The position numbers were made by a program, and so were the translations under genes. Shown here piece by piece: positions 1-7,283 of a stretch of DNA of 8,014 bases. This stretch comes from Candidatus Stahliibacteriota bacterium (GTDB lineage: Bacteria; Hydrothermota; Tepidihabitantia; B3-TA06). Position 1 is the stretch's first letter. Every line of letters begins with the position of its first letter. The stretch covers positions 1 to 8,014 of the forward strand of contig DAOVCF010000089.1 in NCBI GenBank assembly GCA_030670165.1. Direction: 5' to 3'. Below the pieces are notes generated by a model. The model was not told the origin of the DNA, searched no databases, and saw only the letters and a list, made by a program, of their open reading frames with translations.

Positions 1-578
1 CCTTCATAAAGTGCGTCTACATCCACCGAGTACGTCTCCTCCTTGAGTGAGGCGAGACGCTCGGAGCGGGGTCCGGTAAGGGGATCGATGCTGCGGTACT
101 TGGCGCGCTCACGATCAAGGCTCCTTGCAAGCGTCCGGGTGCGCTTTTCTTCCCTTCGAAGGAATAGATAGGCCAAAGCGGCAAAACCCACAAACGCGGT
201 CAGAGGACCGACGGGAAACGGGATAGCCTTGAGATGGAAGAGCGCTGATCCCACCTCAAGTATAACTATTGCCCCGACAGCAAATAAGTAGCGCCATGGA
301 CCTGTGCGAAGACCCTCAAGGAACAGGATAAGGAAGTAGAAGAAGAAAAGCTGGGAGCCGCTACCTCCTGTAAGCTGCACCGCTGCGTTGGTTGCGGCAA
401 GACAAGCCACAAAAAGCCAAAGATTACGGGACAAAAGAAGCACGAGCCCTGCAACTATAGGTGCCGCTATCAGGTAGAGTGGATTTAACTGCCCAAGCAG
501 CTGACCCGTAGAGCTGAAGTAGGCGTAGACCAGGAAGGGAAGGCCGGAAAGCAACTTGAGTATATCTCGTCCGCGCAT
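1..578 (-). CDS. N-terminal part of a polytopic membrane protein, possibly sensor-type (partial)
   Basis: The reading frame is open from the ATG at 578-576 to the left edge, giving 192 residues. A GAGGAGG ribosome site at 588-594 lies 9 nt before the ATG. Residues 1-140 are strongly hydrophobic, with about six membrane segments (roughly 8-23, 31-50, 53-68, 75-90, 95-115, 120-140). They are followed by a basic stretch (LRREEKRTRTLARSLDRERAK) and a hydrophilic linker ending SVDVDALYEG at the edge. A multi-pass N-terminus leading into a charged cytosolic linker is typical of membrane sensors with a GAF, kinase or GGDEF output domain, but that domain lies outside the window, so the function is inference. 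The gene lies 97 nt downstream of purH on the same strand with no visible terminator between them, so read-through is possible. No family is recognised with certainty. Confidence 0.8.
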   Translation of the reverse strand, partial: MRGRDILKLLSGLPFLVYAYFSSTGQLLGQLNPLYLIAAPIVAGLVLLLSRNLWLFVACLAATNAAVQLTGGSGSQLFFFYFLILFLEGLRTGPWRYLFAVGAIVILEVGSALFHLKAIPFPVGPLTAFVGFAALAYLFLRREEKRTRTLARSLDRERAKYRSIDPLTGPRSERLASLKEETYSVDVDALYE

Positions 579-675
579 GACCCTAGTCCTCCTCAGATAC
601 CTTTGATAATATTTTTAGCGCGTGCAGATGACTGGAGGTGTGATAGAGAGTTGAAGCTCACGCGCTGCAAGCTCC

Positions 676-2169
676 CTACCAGTGGGCGAAGTGGCGCACC
701 CCGGTAAATACCATGGCCAGGTTCTCGGCGTCTGCTGCAGCGACAACCTCATCGTCGCGCATAGCCCCGCCCGGCTGGATAACCGCGGTTACGCCCGAGC
801 CTTTAAGGACCTGGATGGAATCGGCAAAGGGAAAGAGACCGTCTGAGGCGCAGACACGGATACCTTCATGATCCTGCTCTGCGGCCAGGCGCATGGCGCG
901 GCGGGTTGAATCCACCCTATTGGGCAGACCGCCGCCTATGCCCAGACTGGTATCCTTGCCGGTGATCACTACCGCGTTGGAGCGGGTATGCTTTGCTACC
1001 TTCCAGGCGAAGTCAAGTGCAGCCTTCTCCTCATCGGTGGGTGTACGTTTCGTAACCACCTTCCACTGATCTGAGGTTTCAATCCGGGTATCACGATCCT
1101 GAACCAGAACGCCTCCCAGAGTGGAACGGATCGTAACCCCTGGCATCTTACCGGAGTATTGAACGAGACGAAGTTTGCGCTTCTTGGCAAAAAGAGGGAT
1201 TAAATCTTTTGAGACTTCGGTGGCGGCCAGCACCTCAACGAACTTGCCGGAGAGAAAATTGACGATCTGCTCGGTCAGTGGACGGTTGAGGGCGATCACC
1301 CCGCCCCAGGCTGATAGTGAGTCGGCGTTGTAGGCCCGGGCAAAGGTCTCGGCGTATGCCTCTCCTTCACGCTGTTCGGCCACCCCGCATGGGTTCGCGT
1401 GTTTCATTATCACCGCAGCCGGACGCTCAAACTCCTGGGCAGCAAAGACAGCCGCCTCAAGGTCCATCAGGTTGTTGTAGGATAAGGGGTGATTCAGCAG
1501 CTCTTCGAACTTGAAATCTGCAAGCGGATAGCGGTAGTGGATTCCTTTCTGATGAGGGTTCTCGCCGTACTTGAGCTGCATGGGATTTGCGGCATAGAGT
1601 CTGACCGCCTCGGATGTGGCCGCGATCCCCATAGATGAGGCCCCTAAAAGATAACAGCTTACCGCCGCGTCGTAGATAGCGGTGCGCTCGAACGCAGCAC
1701 GGGCAAAACGCGCACGAAGTTCAGTAGATGGCTCACCCTTGGTCTTTATCTCTTCAATTAACTCATCGTACTGATCAGGAGAAGAGACGACAGTAACGTG
1801 GGCAAAGTTCTTGGCCGCGCCGCGCAAAAGGGTCACGCCGCCGATGTCTATGAACTCGATCATCTCATCAAGCTTAAGCCCCTCCTGCATCTTCTGCTCG
1901 AAGGGGTACAGGTTCACCGCCACGATCTGGATTCCTGCTGGCCTGCCGAGTATATCGGTATAAAGCTTTGTGTGAAGGGTTTTTACACGACCGTCTGAGG
2001 TCTCGGTGAATCCGGTGTAGTTGGAGATCTCTATGACACCTATTCCGGAACGCTCCAGGAACGCGGCGGTACCCGATGTTGAAAGTATCTCGTAGCCGGC
2101 GTCAACCAGAGCCCGTGCCAGCTTATCTACACCGGTTTTGTCCGATACCGATATCAAGGCTTTCTTCAC
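676..2169 (-). CDS. purH: Bifunctional AICAR transformylase / IMP cyclohydrolase
   Basis: PurH carries out the last two steps of de novo IMP synthesis: formylation of AICAR with 10-formyl-tetrahydrofolate, then ring closure to IMP, in the cytosol. The 497-residue product is slightly shorter than the usual ~510-530. The N-terminal MGS-like cyclohydrolase domain (about 1-140) keeps K63 in DGRVKTLH, Y88 in NLYPF, D108 in IDIGG and K120 in AAKN, which match the catalytic set known from human ATIC. The transformylase domain (about 195-497) has the KHANPCG motif with K256-H257, SNAVV, SDGLFPFADSI and the C-terminal VFTGVRHF signature. Oddities: about 13 residues are missing between ILGR and NLYPF relative to human ATIC, HPK reads HTK, and the usual GAGQMSRVDS reads GGGLPNRVDS. 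The start is GTG at 2169, 2 nt after the apgM stop. GGAG at 2177-2180, inside the apgM 3' end, is a suitable ribosome site 7 nt away, so the two genes are probably co-transcribed and translationally coupled. Confidence 0.97.
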   Translation of the reverse strand: MKKALISVSDKTGVDKLARALVDAGYEILSTSGTAAFLERSGIGVIEISNYTGFTETSDGRVKTLHTKLYTDILGRPAGIQIVAVNLYPFEQKMQEGLKLDEMIEFIDIGGVTLLRGAAKNFAHVTVVSSPDQYDELIEEIKTKGEPSTELRARFARAAFERTAIYDAAVSCYLLGASSMGIAATSEAVRLYAANPMQLKYGENPHQKGIHYRYPLADFKFEELLNHPLSYNNLMDLEAAVFAAQEFERPAAVIMKHANPCGVAEQREGEAYAETFARAYNADSLSAWGGVIALNRPLTEQIVNFLSGKFVEVLAATEVSKDLIPLFAKKRKLRLVQYSGKMPGVTIRSTLGGVLVQDRDTRIETSDQWKVVTKRTPTDEEKAALDFAWKVAKHTRSNAVVITGKDTSLGIGGGLPNRVDSTRRAMRLAAEQDHEGIRVCASDGLFPFADSIQVLKGSGVTAVIQPGGAMRDDEVVAAADAENLAMVFTGVRHFAHW

Positions 2170-2171
2170 AT

Positions 2172-3368
2172 CTAAGCTCCGAACTTTTTGAGACGCCTGG
2201 CATGAGCCAGTAGTAAGGGCATCACGTCCAGGCTGTTAAAGTGTCCTAGGAGTCCGTTCGCACAGCGGCGTTCGGAAAATCCCGGCTTTCCTTCTGTCCG
2301 GGCAGTCTGGGGGGCATAAAGCATGAATGGGTTGGGATGCCAGGAGTGTGAACCCAGCACCGCAGGGGTAGAATGATCACCGGTTATGGCCACGACTTCG
2401 AATCCGAAATCCAGTATACGGGGAATCAGCTTGTCGAACTCCTCGATCAGCTGGACTTTTTTTGTGAAATCGCCGTCCTCTCCGGCGGCATCTATCTCCT
2501 TGAAGTGCAGGAAGAAGTAGTCGAAATCCTCTCTCTGCTGAGTTAAAGTATCGAGTTCCTCCTTCCAGGTAGACCCGGTCTCAAGCACCTTCATGCCTAC
2601 CAGCCTGGCCAAGCCCCTGTACATGGGATAGGTGGCTATTGCTCCGGCCTTTACGCCAAACTGTTCAGGGAACGGCACCAGATCGGGCAGAGACGCGAAC
2701 CCACGCAAAAGCAAGATGTTGGCGCGTTCTTCGGACTCAAGAATCTCCTGTGCCTGAAGCACGAACCGGTTTACTATCCGTGCGGTTTTGCCTGCGTCCC
2801 TGGCCAAAGGCTGGATTACGATAGGCGGCTGACCTTCCTTTTGCGGATCGGATTCGGTAAGTTCGTGGCTCAGGCCTTCGCCGTCCAGGATCAATACGAA
2901 ACGGTGTCCCTTGCTTGGCCGGATGTGGATCGCTACGTCTTCTATCTCGCTGATCTCAGCGCTCAAGCGTTTGCAGAGACGCTCGTTCTCCTCGGTAGTA
3001 ATGCGTCCGGCCCGGCGGTCTGTGATCATCCCGTCCTTGGCGGTGGCAAAGTTGCCGCGCGCCGCTACGTCGCCGCGCTTTAAGGGATAGTCAATGCCCA
3101 AGGCCTCAAGTACGCCGCGGCCTATCTCGTACTCCAACGGATCGTAGCCGAAGAGCGCTAAATGCGCCGGACCTGACCCAGGGGTTACGCCCGCATCAAC
3201 CGGGGTGGTAAGACCTAAAGAACTCTTCGTAGCTAGGGCATCCAGATTCGGGGTCTTAGCGGTTTCAAGCTCGGTCTTGCCGTCGCGTTCCAGCCCTCCA
3301 AGGCCGTCAACTACAACCAAGAGTATTTTGGTCTTGGAAGGAACAAGTAAATCGCTCAAAAACTCCAT
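2172..3368 (-). CDS. apgM: Archaeal-type cofactor-independent phosphoglycerate mutase
   Basis: This enzyme interconverts 3- and 2-phosphoglycerate without 2,3-bisphosphoglycerate in glycolysis/gluconeogenesis. It belongs to the alkaline-phosphatase-like metalloenzymes and is of the ApgM (about 400-residue) type, not the ~510-residue GpmI. The 398 residues contain the metal-binding VVVDGLGG near the N-terminus (D21), the phospho-acceptor serine region TPGSGPAHLALFGYDP (S65), the second metal cluster HFKEIDAAGEDGD (H288, D293, D298), TGDHSTP (D331, H332) and GSHSWHPNPF (H341, H344). All expected blocks are present in order. Some relatives have His where E297 stands in AGEDGD; this is probably a subgroup variant. 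The ATG at 3368 has GGAGG 4 nt upstream and lies about 30 nt below the likely start of transcription from the promoter at 3407-3435. It is the first gene of the leftward unit with purH. The two pathways are not directly linked, so the pairing looks like housekeeping co-expression. Confidence 0.96.
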   Translation of the reverse strand: MEFLSDLLVPSKTKILLVVVDGLGGLERDGKTELETAKTPNLDALATKSSLGLTTPVDAGVTPGSGPAHLALFGYDPLEYEIGRGVLEALGIDYPLKRGDVAARGNFATAKDGMITDRRAGRITTEENERLCKRLSAEISEIEDVAIHIRPSKGHRFVLILDGEGLSHELTESDPQKEGQPPIVIQPLARDAGKTARIVNRFVLQAQEILESEERANILLLRGFASLPDLVPFPEQFGVKAGAIATYPMYRGLARLVGMKVLETGSTWKEELDTLTQQREDFDYFFLHFKEIDAAGEDGDFTKKVQLIEEFDKLIPRILDFGFEVVAITGDHSTPAVLGSHSWHPNPFMLYAPQTARTEGKPGFSERRCANGLLGHFNSLDVMPLLLAHARRLKKFGA

Positions 3369-3406
3369 CAGGCCTCCATTTGGAACTCCTATAAACTGGA
3401 GTCTGT

Positions 3407-3435
3407 ATTATAAGAGGGAATTGGGCGGTCGTCAA
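3407..3435 (-). promoter_or_regulatory. Sigma70-type promoter for apgM-purH
   Basis: On the minus strand TTGACG (3430-3435) is followed after exactly 17 nt by a perfect TATAAT (3407-3412). Transcription would start near 3400, leaving about a 30-nt leader with the GGAGG ribosome site before the apgM ATG at 3368. Confidence 0.8.
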
Positions 3436-3440
3436 CTAAT

Positions 3441-3473
3441 ATGCTCCTTTTCTCCTTCGGAGAAAAGATCGCA
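3441..3473 (-). repeat. 33-bp covarying hairpin element, copy A
   Basis: Read on the minus strand it is TGCGATCTTTT, a variable arm CTCC, loop GAA, complementary arm GGAG, then AAAAGGAGCAT. The arms 3447-3455 and 3459-3467 form a perfect 9-bp stem. Copies B (5074-5106) and C (7249-7281) have the same 33-bp length and flanks but different, still complementary, variable arms. Copy A sits just upstream of the apgM promoter. Confidence 0.85.
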
Positions 3474-3567
3474 GAGAAGCGCCCCTTCCCCTACCCACTT
3501 ACTCGACGGGAGTACTAACGTCACCAGGGAGGGGGACTTTCCTGCTCTTTGATGGTTCTAAATTGTC

Positions 3568-3592
3568 GGGGCACGGCATGCCGTGCCCCTAC
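3568..3592 (-). repeat. GTAG-flanked REP-like palindrome (copy 1)
   Basis: Positions 3568-3589 are a perfect 22-bp palindrome. Read on the minus strand it is preceded by GTAG and starts GTAGGGGCACGGC, resembling the copy at 7621 (GTAGGGGCCGAC) in flank but not in stem sequence. GTAG immediately 5' of a hairpin is the known signature of REP elements processed by RAYT transposases. Confidence 0.7.
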
Positions 3593-3626
3593 GGAATACC
3601 CACCTTTTCTCTTCAGTAGAAGGTGG

Positions 3627-3643
3627 CCGTTCCAAAGGAACGG
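3627..3643. repeat. Small hairpin followed by GCGGATG
   Basis: CCGTTCC, loop AAA, GGAACGG form a perfect 7-bp stem, preceded by GTGG and followed by GCGGATG. A related context occurs at 5115-5132 (GTGG, a CCCGGG palindrome, then CGGATG). This may be a third, poorly conserved hairpin group; the evidence is two copies only. Confidence 0.4.
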
Positions 3644-3662
3644 GCGGATGAGGGATAACCCC

Positions 3663-3690
3663 TTGACTTTTTCACCTTAACATATAACAT
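3663..3690 (+). promoter_or_regulatory. Possible promoter for the membrane coiled-coil gene
   Basis: TTGACT (3663-3668) is separated by 16 nt from TAACAT (3685-3690). The transcript would start near 3697 and carry the double hairpin at 3706-3756 in its leader before the start codon at 3810. A second TTGACT at 3761 has only a poorly spaced TAATAT 20 nt downstream (3787-3792). Confidence 0.5.
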
Positions 3691-3705
3691 CTCCGCATGG
3701 AGCGT

Positions 3706-3756
3706 GTAGGACAGGCTCTCCAGCCTGTCCGGACACCCTGGAGAGGGTGTCCTCCA
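3706..3756. repeat. Inverted pair of REP-like hairpins (BIME-like)
   Basis: The first hairpin follows GTAG (3706-3709): stem GGACAGGC (3709-3716), loop TCTCCA, stem GCCTGTCC (3723-3730). The second abuts it: GGACACCC (3731-3738), loop TGGAGA, GGGTGTCC (3745-3752). Read on the minus strand, the second hairpin has the same TCTCCA loop and is preceded by GGAG. The pair is therefore two inverted copies of one element, guided by GTAG and GGAG, as in known REP pairs. Short outer arms ATGGA (3697-3701) and TCCAT (3753-3757) could close the whole structure. Confidence 0.75.
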
Positions 3757-3809
3757 TCTATTGACTTTCTTTCCGCACCCCAAGCGTAATATGCGGCGTA
3801 GGAGGAATG

Positions 3810-4967
3810 ATGAGTGATGAAAAGAACAAAGCAAAGAAGCCGGAAGAGCAAGAAGTCCCTAAATTATGGGTGTGGGAACAATACGATAAAATAGAGGAAG
3901 CCATTGAGTCCGAGGAGCCTGCAAGTCACGTAAGAACCTTGTTGGATAAATTATTTGAAGGATTAACTGAGGAGAATTTCGTATTAACAGGTCCACACGG
4001 GGAGGAATTAAAGGAACAGTTTAAGAAACAAGGAAAAGATTTCAGTGAATTATTCTTAAAGAAAAACTCTCAGTTTGCTTTTCTCCTCGCTTTTAAAGCT
4101 AATTTCAACATTATAAGAGAGCTATGGTACAGTTGGGTAAAAATCAGGAGTCACAAGCACGAGGAAGATAAGGATCTGTACGCACTCGATTATATCGCAC
4201 TGTATTGCATGATTGGATTGAACAATACCATTACAAACCAACTTTACGAGCTAGTCCTATCCGACGATTTTAATTTTTGGGAATTGAGAGAATTAGCTAA
4301 GACTAAATATAAAGATAACCCTTGGGTTTTGCGATACATAGGTCATATCTTAAGCAGCTTAACAGGTGATGATAGCCATCGAAAATTATTAAAAATTGAG
4401 GGTATAGAATTTCTCACGGAAGCCCAGATTCTTCAGCTCAAACAAGAAGTGATAGAACCATTCAAGAAATCTGCTGATGAAAGAGAAGAAAAGCTCGAAG
4501 CGCTTAAGGAAACTACCGAAGAAGAATTCAATATATTAGATAAGAGAGTTAAAAAATCCGAAGAAGAACTCAAGACTACAGAACAACGTTCAATCCGCAA
4601 CTTCGTTCAAATCATCGGGATATTCGCGGCGATAATTGCGTTTATCGTTACCATCGTTCCCACGGCGGTGAGGCTGGGAGGTGCAAGCATACCCATTGCC
4701 CTTGCCGGGCTGGCGATTGTAACGGCTGGCATCATCGTCCTGCTCGCTATGATCTTTGGGAAAGAGGAGGAAAGAGAAAAACTCAAGAAAGGATTCTGGG
4801 GTGCAATCGGCGCATTTGGGGCTTGGCTTATTCTAACATTGATTCTCGCATTCGCTCAGCCGAATGTCCTCAGGCCACCACCTGATCCTAACCGGGTGGA
4901 TACCACCCTTCAGATAGACACTATCTACCGGATAGATTCGGTCTACGTAGTCGACACCACAAGATAG
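3810..4967 (+). CDS. Unrecognised coiled-coil protein with three C-terminal membrane segments
   Basis: The product has 385 residues from the second of two adjacent ATGs. GGAGG at 3801-3805 is 4 nt from the ATG at 3810 but only 1 nt from the one at 3807, so 3810 is preferred (numbering below counts from 3807). Residues 1-215 are charged, helical and soluble-looking, with no catalytic motif I can name. About 217-262 is a Glu/Lys-rich heptad-like coiled coil. Membrane segments lie at about 265-288 (RNFVQIIGIFAAIIAFIVTI), 295-318 and 329-350. A Pro-rich tail follows, with repeated [VI]D[TS] units (VDTT, IDTI, IDSV, VDTT). The N-terminal two thirds are AT-rich (about 35-42% GC in hand-counted lines), whereas the membrane part is near 55% like its neighbours, suggesting a mosaic or acquired gene. 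Similar soluble-coiled-coil-membrane layouts occur in membrane effectors of phage defence, but that role is speculation. It stands alone, without partner genes. Confidence 0.88.
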   Translation: MSDEKNKAKKPEEQEVPKLWVWEQYDKIEEAIESEEPASHVRTLLDKLFEGLTEENFVLTGPHGEELKEQFKKQGKDFSELFLKKNSQFAFLLAFKANFNIIRELWYSWVKIRSHKHEEDKDLYALDYIALYCMIGLNNTITNQLYELVLSDDFNFWELRELAKTKYKDNPWVLRYIGHILSSLTGDDSHRKLLKIEGIEFLTEAQILQLKQEVIEPFKKSADEREEKLEALKETTEEEFNILDKRVKKSEEELKTTEQRSIRNFVQIIGIFAAIIAFIVTIVPTAVRLGGASIPIALAGLAIVTAGIIVLLAMIFGKEEEREKLKKGFWGAIGAFGAWLILTLILAFAQPNVLRPPPDPNRVDTTLQIDTIYRIDSVYVVDTTR

Positions 4968-5018
4968 TTTCACCCCCTCTTTTATTCTCCACCGTCAAGG
5001 GGGAGATATTGAAGGTAT

Positions 5019-5043
5019 GTAGCACAGGCTCTCCAGCCTGTGC
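5019..5043 (+). repeat. GTAG-flanked REP-like hairpin (copy 3)
   Basis: GTAG (5019-5022) leads into stem GCACAGGC (5022-5029), loop TCTCCA and stem GCCTGTGC (5036-5043). Compared with the hairpin at 3709-3730 it has C instead of G at stem position 2 and the matching change on the other arm, so pairing is preserved. Loop and flank (TGTAG) are identical. Confidence 0.75.
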
Positions 5044-5073
5044 CGATATTTGGTCGCGATGACGATTTAAGTT

Positions 5074-5106
5074 TGCGATCTTTTCGCCATAGGCGAAAAG
5101 GAGCAT
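5074..5106 (+). repeat. 33-bp covarying hairpin element, copy B
   Basis: It reads TGCGATCTTTT, arm CGCC, loop ATA, arm GGCG, then AAAAGGAGCAT. Arms 5080-5088 and 5092-5100 make a perfect 9-bp stem. Flanks and length are identical to copies A and C. CGCGATGACG lies 9 nt upstream, echoing the CGCAATGACG that precedes copy C. Confidence 0.85.
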
Positions 5107-5171
5107 TTGCTTCGTGGTCCCCGGGCGGATGCAAAGCAGACGTCTGGGGTGCAAGGGTGGAGTTAAACTAC

Positions 5172-5199
5172 TTGACAAGTTCCCGGCTATCACTATAAT
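5172..5199 (+). promoter_or_regulatory. rRNA promoter P1
   Basis: A perfect TTGACA (5172-5177) and a perfect TATAAT (5194-5199) are separated by 16 nt. Start of transcription is expected near 5206. It is the upstream member of a tandem pair feeding the 16S gene, 77 bp before P2, and shares the 10-mer ACTTGACAAG with it. Confidence 0.88.
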
Positions 5200-5227
5200 A
5201 GAACCAAGAGAGGAAGCTTAGAGGATA

Positions 5228-5239
5228 GTTCTTTAAACA
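5228..5239 (+). promoter_or_regulatory. Possible boxA antitermination site
   Basis: GTTCTTTAAACA resembles the rRNA leader boxA (TGCTCTTTAACA in E. coli). It lies between P1 and P2, so only P1 transcripts would carry it, which is unusual and lowers confidence. Confidence 0.35.
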
Positions 5240-5248
5240 TCTAAGGAC

Positions 5249-5276
5249 TTGACAAGAGAGGAGGACGGGTTATACT
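5249..5276 (+). promoter_or_regulatory. rRNA promoter P2
   Basis: TTGACA (5249-5254) and TATACT (5271-5276) are separated by 16 nt, the same spacing as P1. Start near 5283 gives a leader of about 70 nt before mature 16S. Confidence 0.85.
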
Positions 5277-5303
5277 TCCGTCTCTTGGTTCATTGGAAAA
5301 TTT

Positions 5304-5316
5304 GGAATTCTTCCAG
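5304..5316 (+). other. Pre-16S processing stem, 5' arm
   Basis: GGAATTC (5304-5310) and TCCAG (5312-5316) pair with GAATTCC (6967-6973) and CTGGA (6960-6964) beyond the 3' end of 16S, giving 12 bp with a small internal loop. CCC at 5317-5319 could add pairs with GGG at 6954-6956. Long stems closing the pre-16S transcript are the usual RNase III-type maturation substrate. Confidence 0.55.
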
Positions 5317-5355
5317 CCCCTTTTTGAGTTTAGTCGTATCAACCCAACAAGTTTT

Positions 5356-6923
<1,568 letters not shown>

Positions 6924-6959
6924 CTACGGAATAAGTATGCGACAAGCTCACCAGGGCAA

Positions 6960-6973
6960 CTGGACGGAATTCC
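6960..6973 (+). other. Pre-16S processing stem, 3' arm
   Basis: CTGGA (6960-6964) and GAATTCC (6967-6973) are complementary to the leader at 5304-5316. The arm ends just before the terminator hairpin, so the stem fits entirely within the short 16S transcript. Confidence 0.55.
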
Positions 6974-6975
6974 TT

Positions 6976-7007
6976 GCCCCCTTCCCTGTATGGAAGGGGG
7001 CTTTTTT
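6976..7007 (+). terminator. Rho-independent terminator of the 16S unit
   Basis: GCCCCCTTCC (6976-6985) pairs perfectly with GGAAGGGGGC (6992-7001) around a 6-nt loop and is followed by six T residues (7002-7007). It lies 53 nt after the end of 16S and closes the transcript before any 23S gene could follow. Confidence 0.93.
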
Positions 7008-7084
7008 ATGTGCTCCTTGTGGAGTGGGTCATTTTTTGCGTGAAGTTTTCGTTCCTTGAATTTAAACTTGGCGGAAACTTCTAA

Positions 7085-7101
7085 ACGAACCGAAGGTTCG
7101 T
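7085..7101. repeat. Small perfect hairpin
   Basis: ACGAACC, loop GAA, GGTTCGT: a 7-bp stem at the left edge of the repeat cluster. Just upstream, GAAGTTTTCG (7042-7051) can pair with CGGAAACTTC (7072-7081) with one G-T pair. No function can be assigned; 7008-7041 shows nothing recognisable. Confidence 0.45.
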
Positions 7102-7104
7102 AGT

Positions 7105-7150
7105 AATCCCACTTTCAATTCCCCCTTAATAAGGGGGACATAGGGGGATT
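7105..7150. repeat. C-rich/G-rich palindromic dispersed repeat
   Basis: The core CCCCCTT-AAT-AAGGGGG (7121-7137) is a 7-bp hairpin. It is flanked by AATCCC (7105) and GGGGGATT (7143-7150), which mirror each other. This AATCCCCC...AAGGGGG pattern is a common dispersed intergenic repeat in several bacterial phyla. A relative lies at 7551-7620. Confidence 0.65.
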
Positions 7151-7239
7151 GTCATTGCGAGCGAACGTAATGAGCGCGGCAATCCCATACGTGAGATAGA
7201 GCTATGAAATTGCTTCGTCACTTCGTTCCTCGCAATGAC
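7151..7239. repeat. MITE-like repeat with GTCATTGCGAG inverted ends
   Basis: The 89-bp element begins GTCATTGCGAGCGAACG and ends CGTTCCTCGCAATGAC, inverted copies differing by one base insertion. The similarity extends inward about 40 bp on each side (GCGGCAAT on the left, ATTGCTTCG on the right), so nearly the whole element could fold into one long hairpin. GTCATTGCGAG...CTCGCAATGAC is a widely scattered non-coding repeat in many bacteria; peptides called across it are spurious. Confidence 0.8.
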
Positions 7240-7248
7240 GGAGTACTC

Positions 7249-7281
7249 TGCGATCTTTTGTGCGGAGCACAAAAGGAGCAT
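7249..7281 (+). repeat. 33-bp covarying hairpin element, copy C
   Basis: It reads TGCGATCTTTT, arm GTGC, loop GGA, arm GCAC, then AAAAGGAGCAT. Arms 7255-7263 and 7267-7275 pair perfectly over 9 bp. The last T starts a TAA that ends the reading frame of the neighbouring gene remnant, so the element directly abuts broken coding sequence. Confidence 0.85.
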
Positions 7282-7283
7282 AA

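Larger units (their letters stand above)
3369..3809. other. Gene-free, repeat-rich stretch between divergent genes
   Basis: No convincing coding frame is present; the open frames here are crossed by palindromic repeats and lack ribosome sites. It holds the apgM promoter, one 33-bp hairpin element, a GTAG-type palindrome, a small hairpin at 3627-3643, a promoter and an inverted pair of GTAG/GGAG hairpins before the next gene. The part 3474-3567 shows nothing recognisable. Confidence 0.7.
5201..5291. promoter_or_regulatory. 11-bp inverted repeat bracketing promoter P2
   Basis: GAACCAAGAGA (5201-5211) is the exact reverse complement of TCTCTTGGTTC (5281-5291). The predicted start sites of P1 (about 5206) and P2 (about 5283) both fall inside the arms. 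CAAGAGAGGA is also directly repeated at 5205-5214 and 5253-5262. The arrangement could be an operator or a leader-RNA stem that forms only in P1 transcripts; function is inferred from layout only. Confidence 0.5.
4968..5355. other. Intergenic region: repeats, then rRNA control region
   Basis: No gene is supported; the open minus-strand frame over 4921-5193 has no ribosome site and runs through two palindromic repeats. The left half holds a GTAG hairpin (5019-5043) and 33-bp element copy B (5074-5106). The right half holds tandem rRNA promoters, an inverted repeat, a possible boxA and the 5' arm of the 16S processing stem. No clear terminator follows the stop at 4967; the best pairing, CCCCCT with AGGGGG across a 19-nt loop, is weak. 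Confidence 0.7.

Noticed and set aside
579..675. Promoter or terminator between purH and the membrane gene
   Set aside because: A minus-strand TATTAT is present, but no acceptable -35 box is spaced from it, and no stem followed by a T-run is seen.
3413..3432. GGAATTGGGxxGTCGT shared with 7608-7622 as a repeat
   Set aside because: In the first place it forms the spacer and -35 box of the apgM promoter, and the match is short with differing flanks; coincidence is more likely.
3613..3834. Minus-strand frame of 73 codons as a gene
   Set aside because: It crosses the inverted hairpin pair and promoter region, overlaps the start of the well-supported plus-strand gene, and has no ribosome site.
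4921..5193. Minus-strand frame of 90 codons as a gene
   Set aside because: It overlaps the 3' end of the plus-strand gene and runs through two palindromic repeats; the product has no recognisable character.
6924..7128. Start of a 23S gene or ITS tRNA after 16S
   Set aside because: A strong terminator follows within 53 nt and no tRNA fold or 23S 5' sequence is visible.
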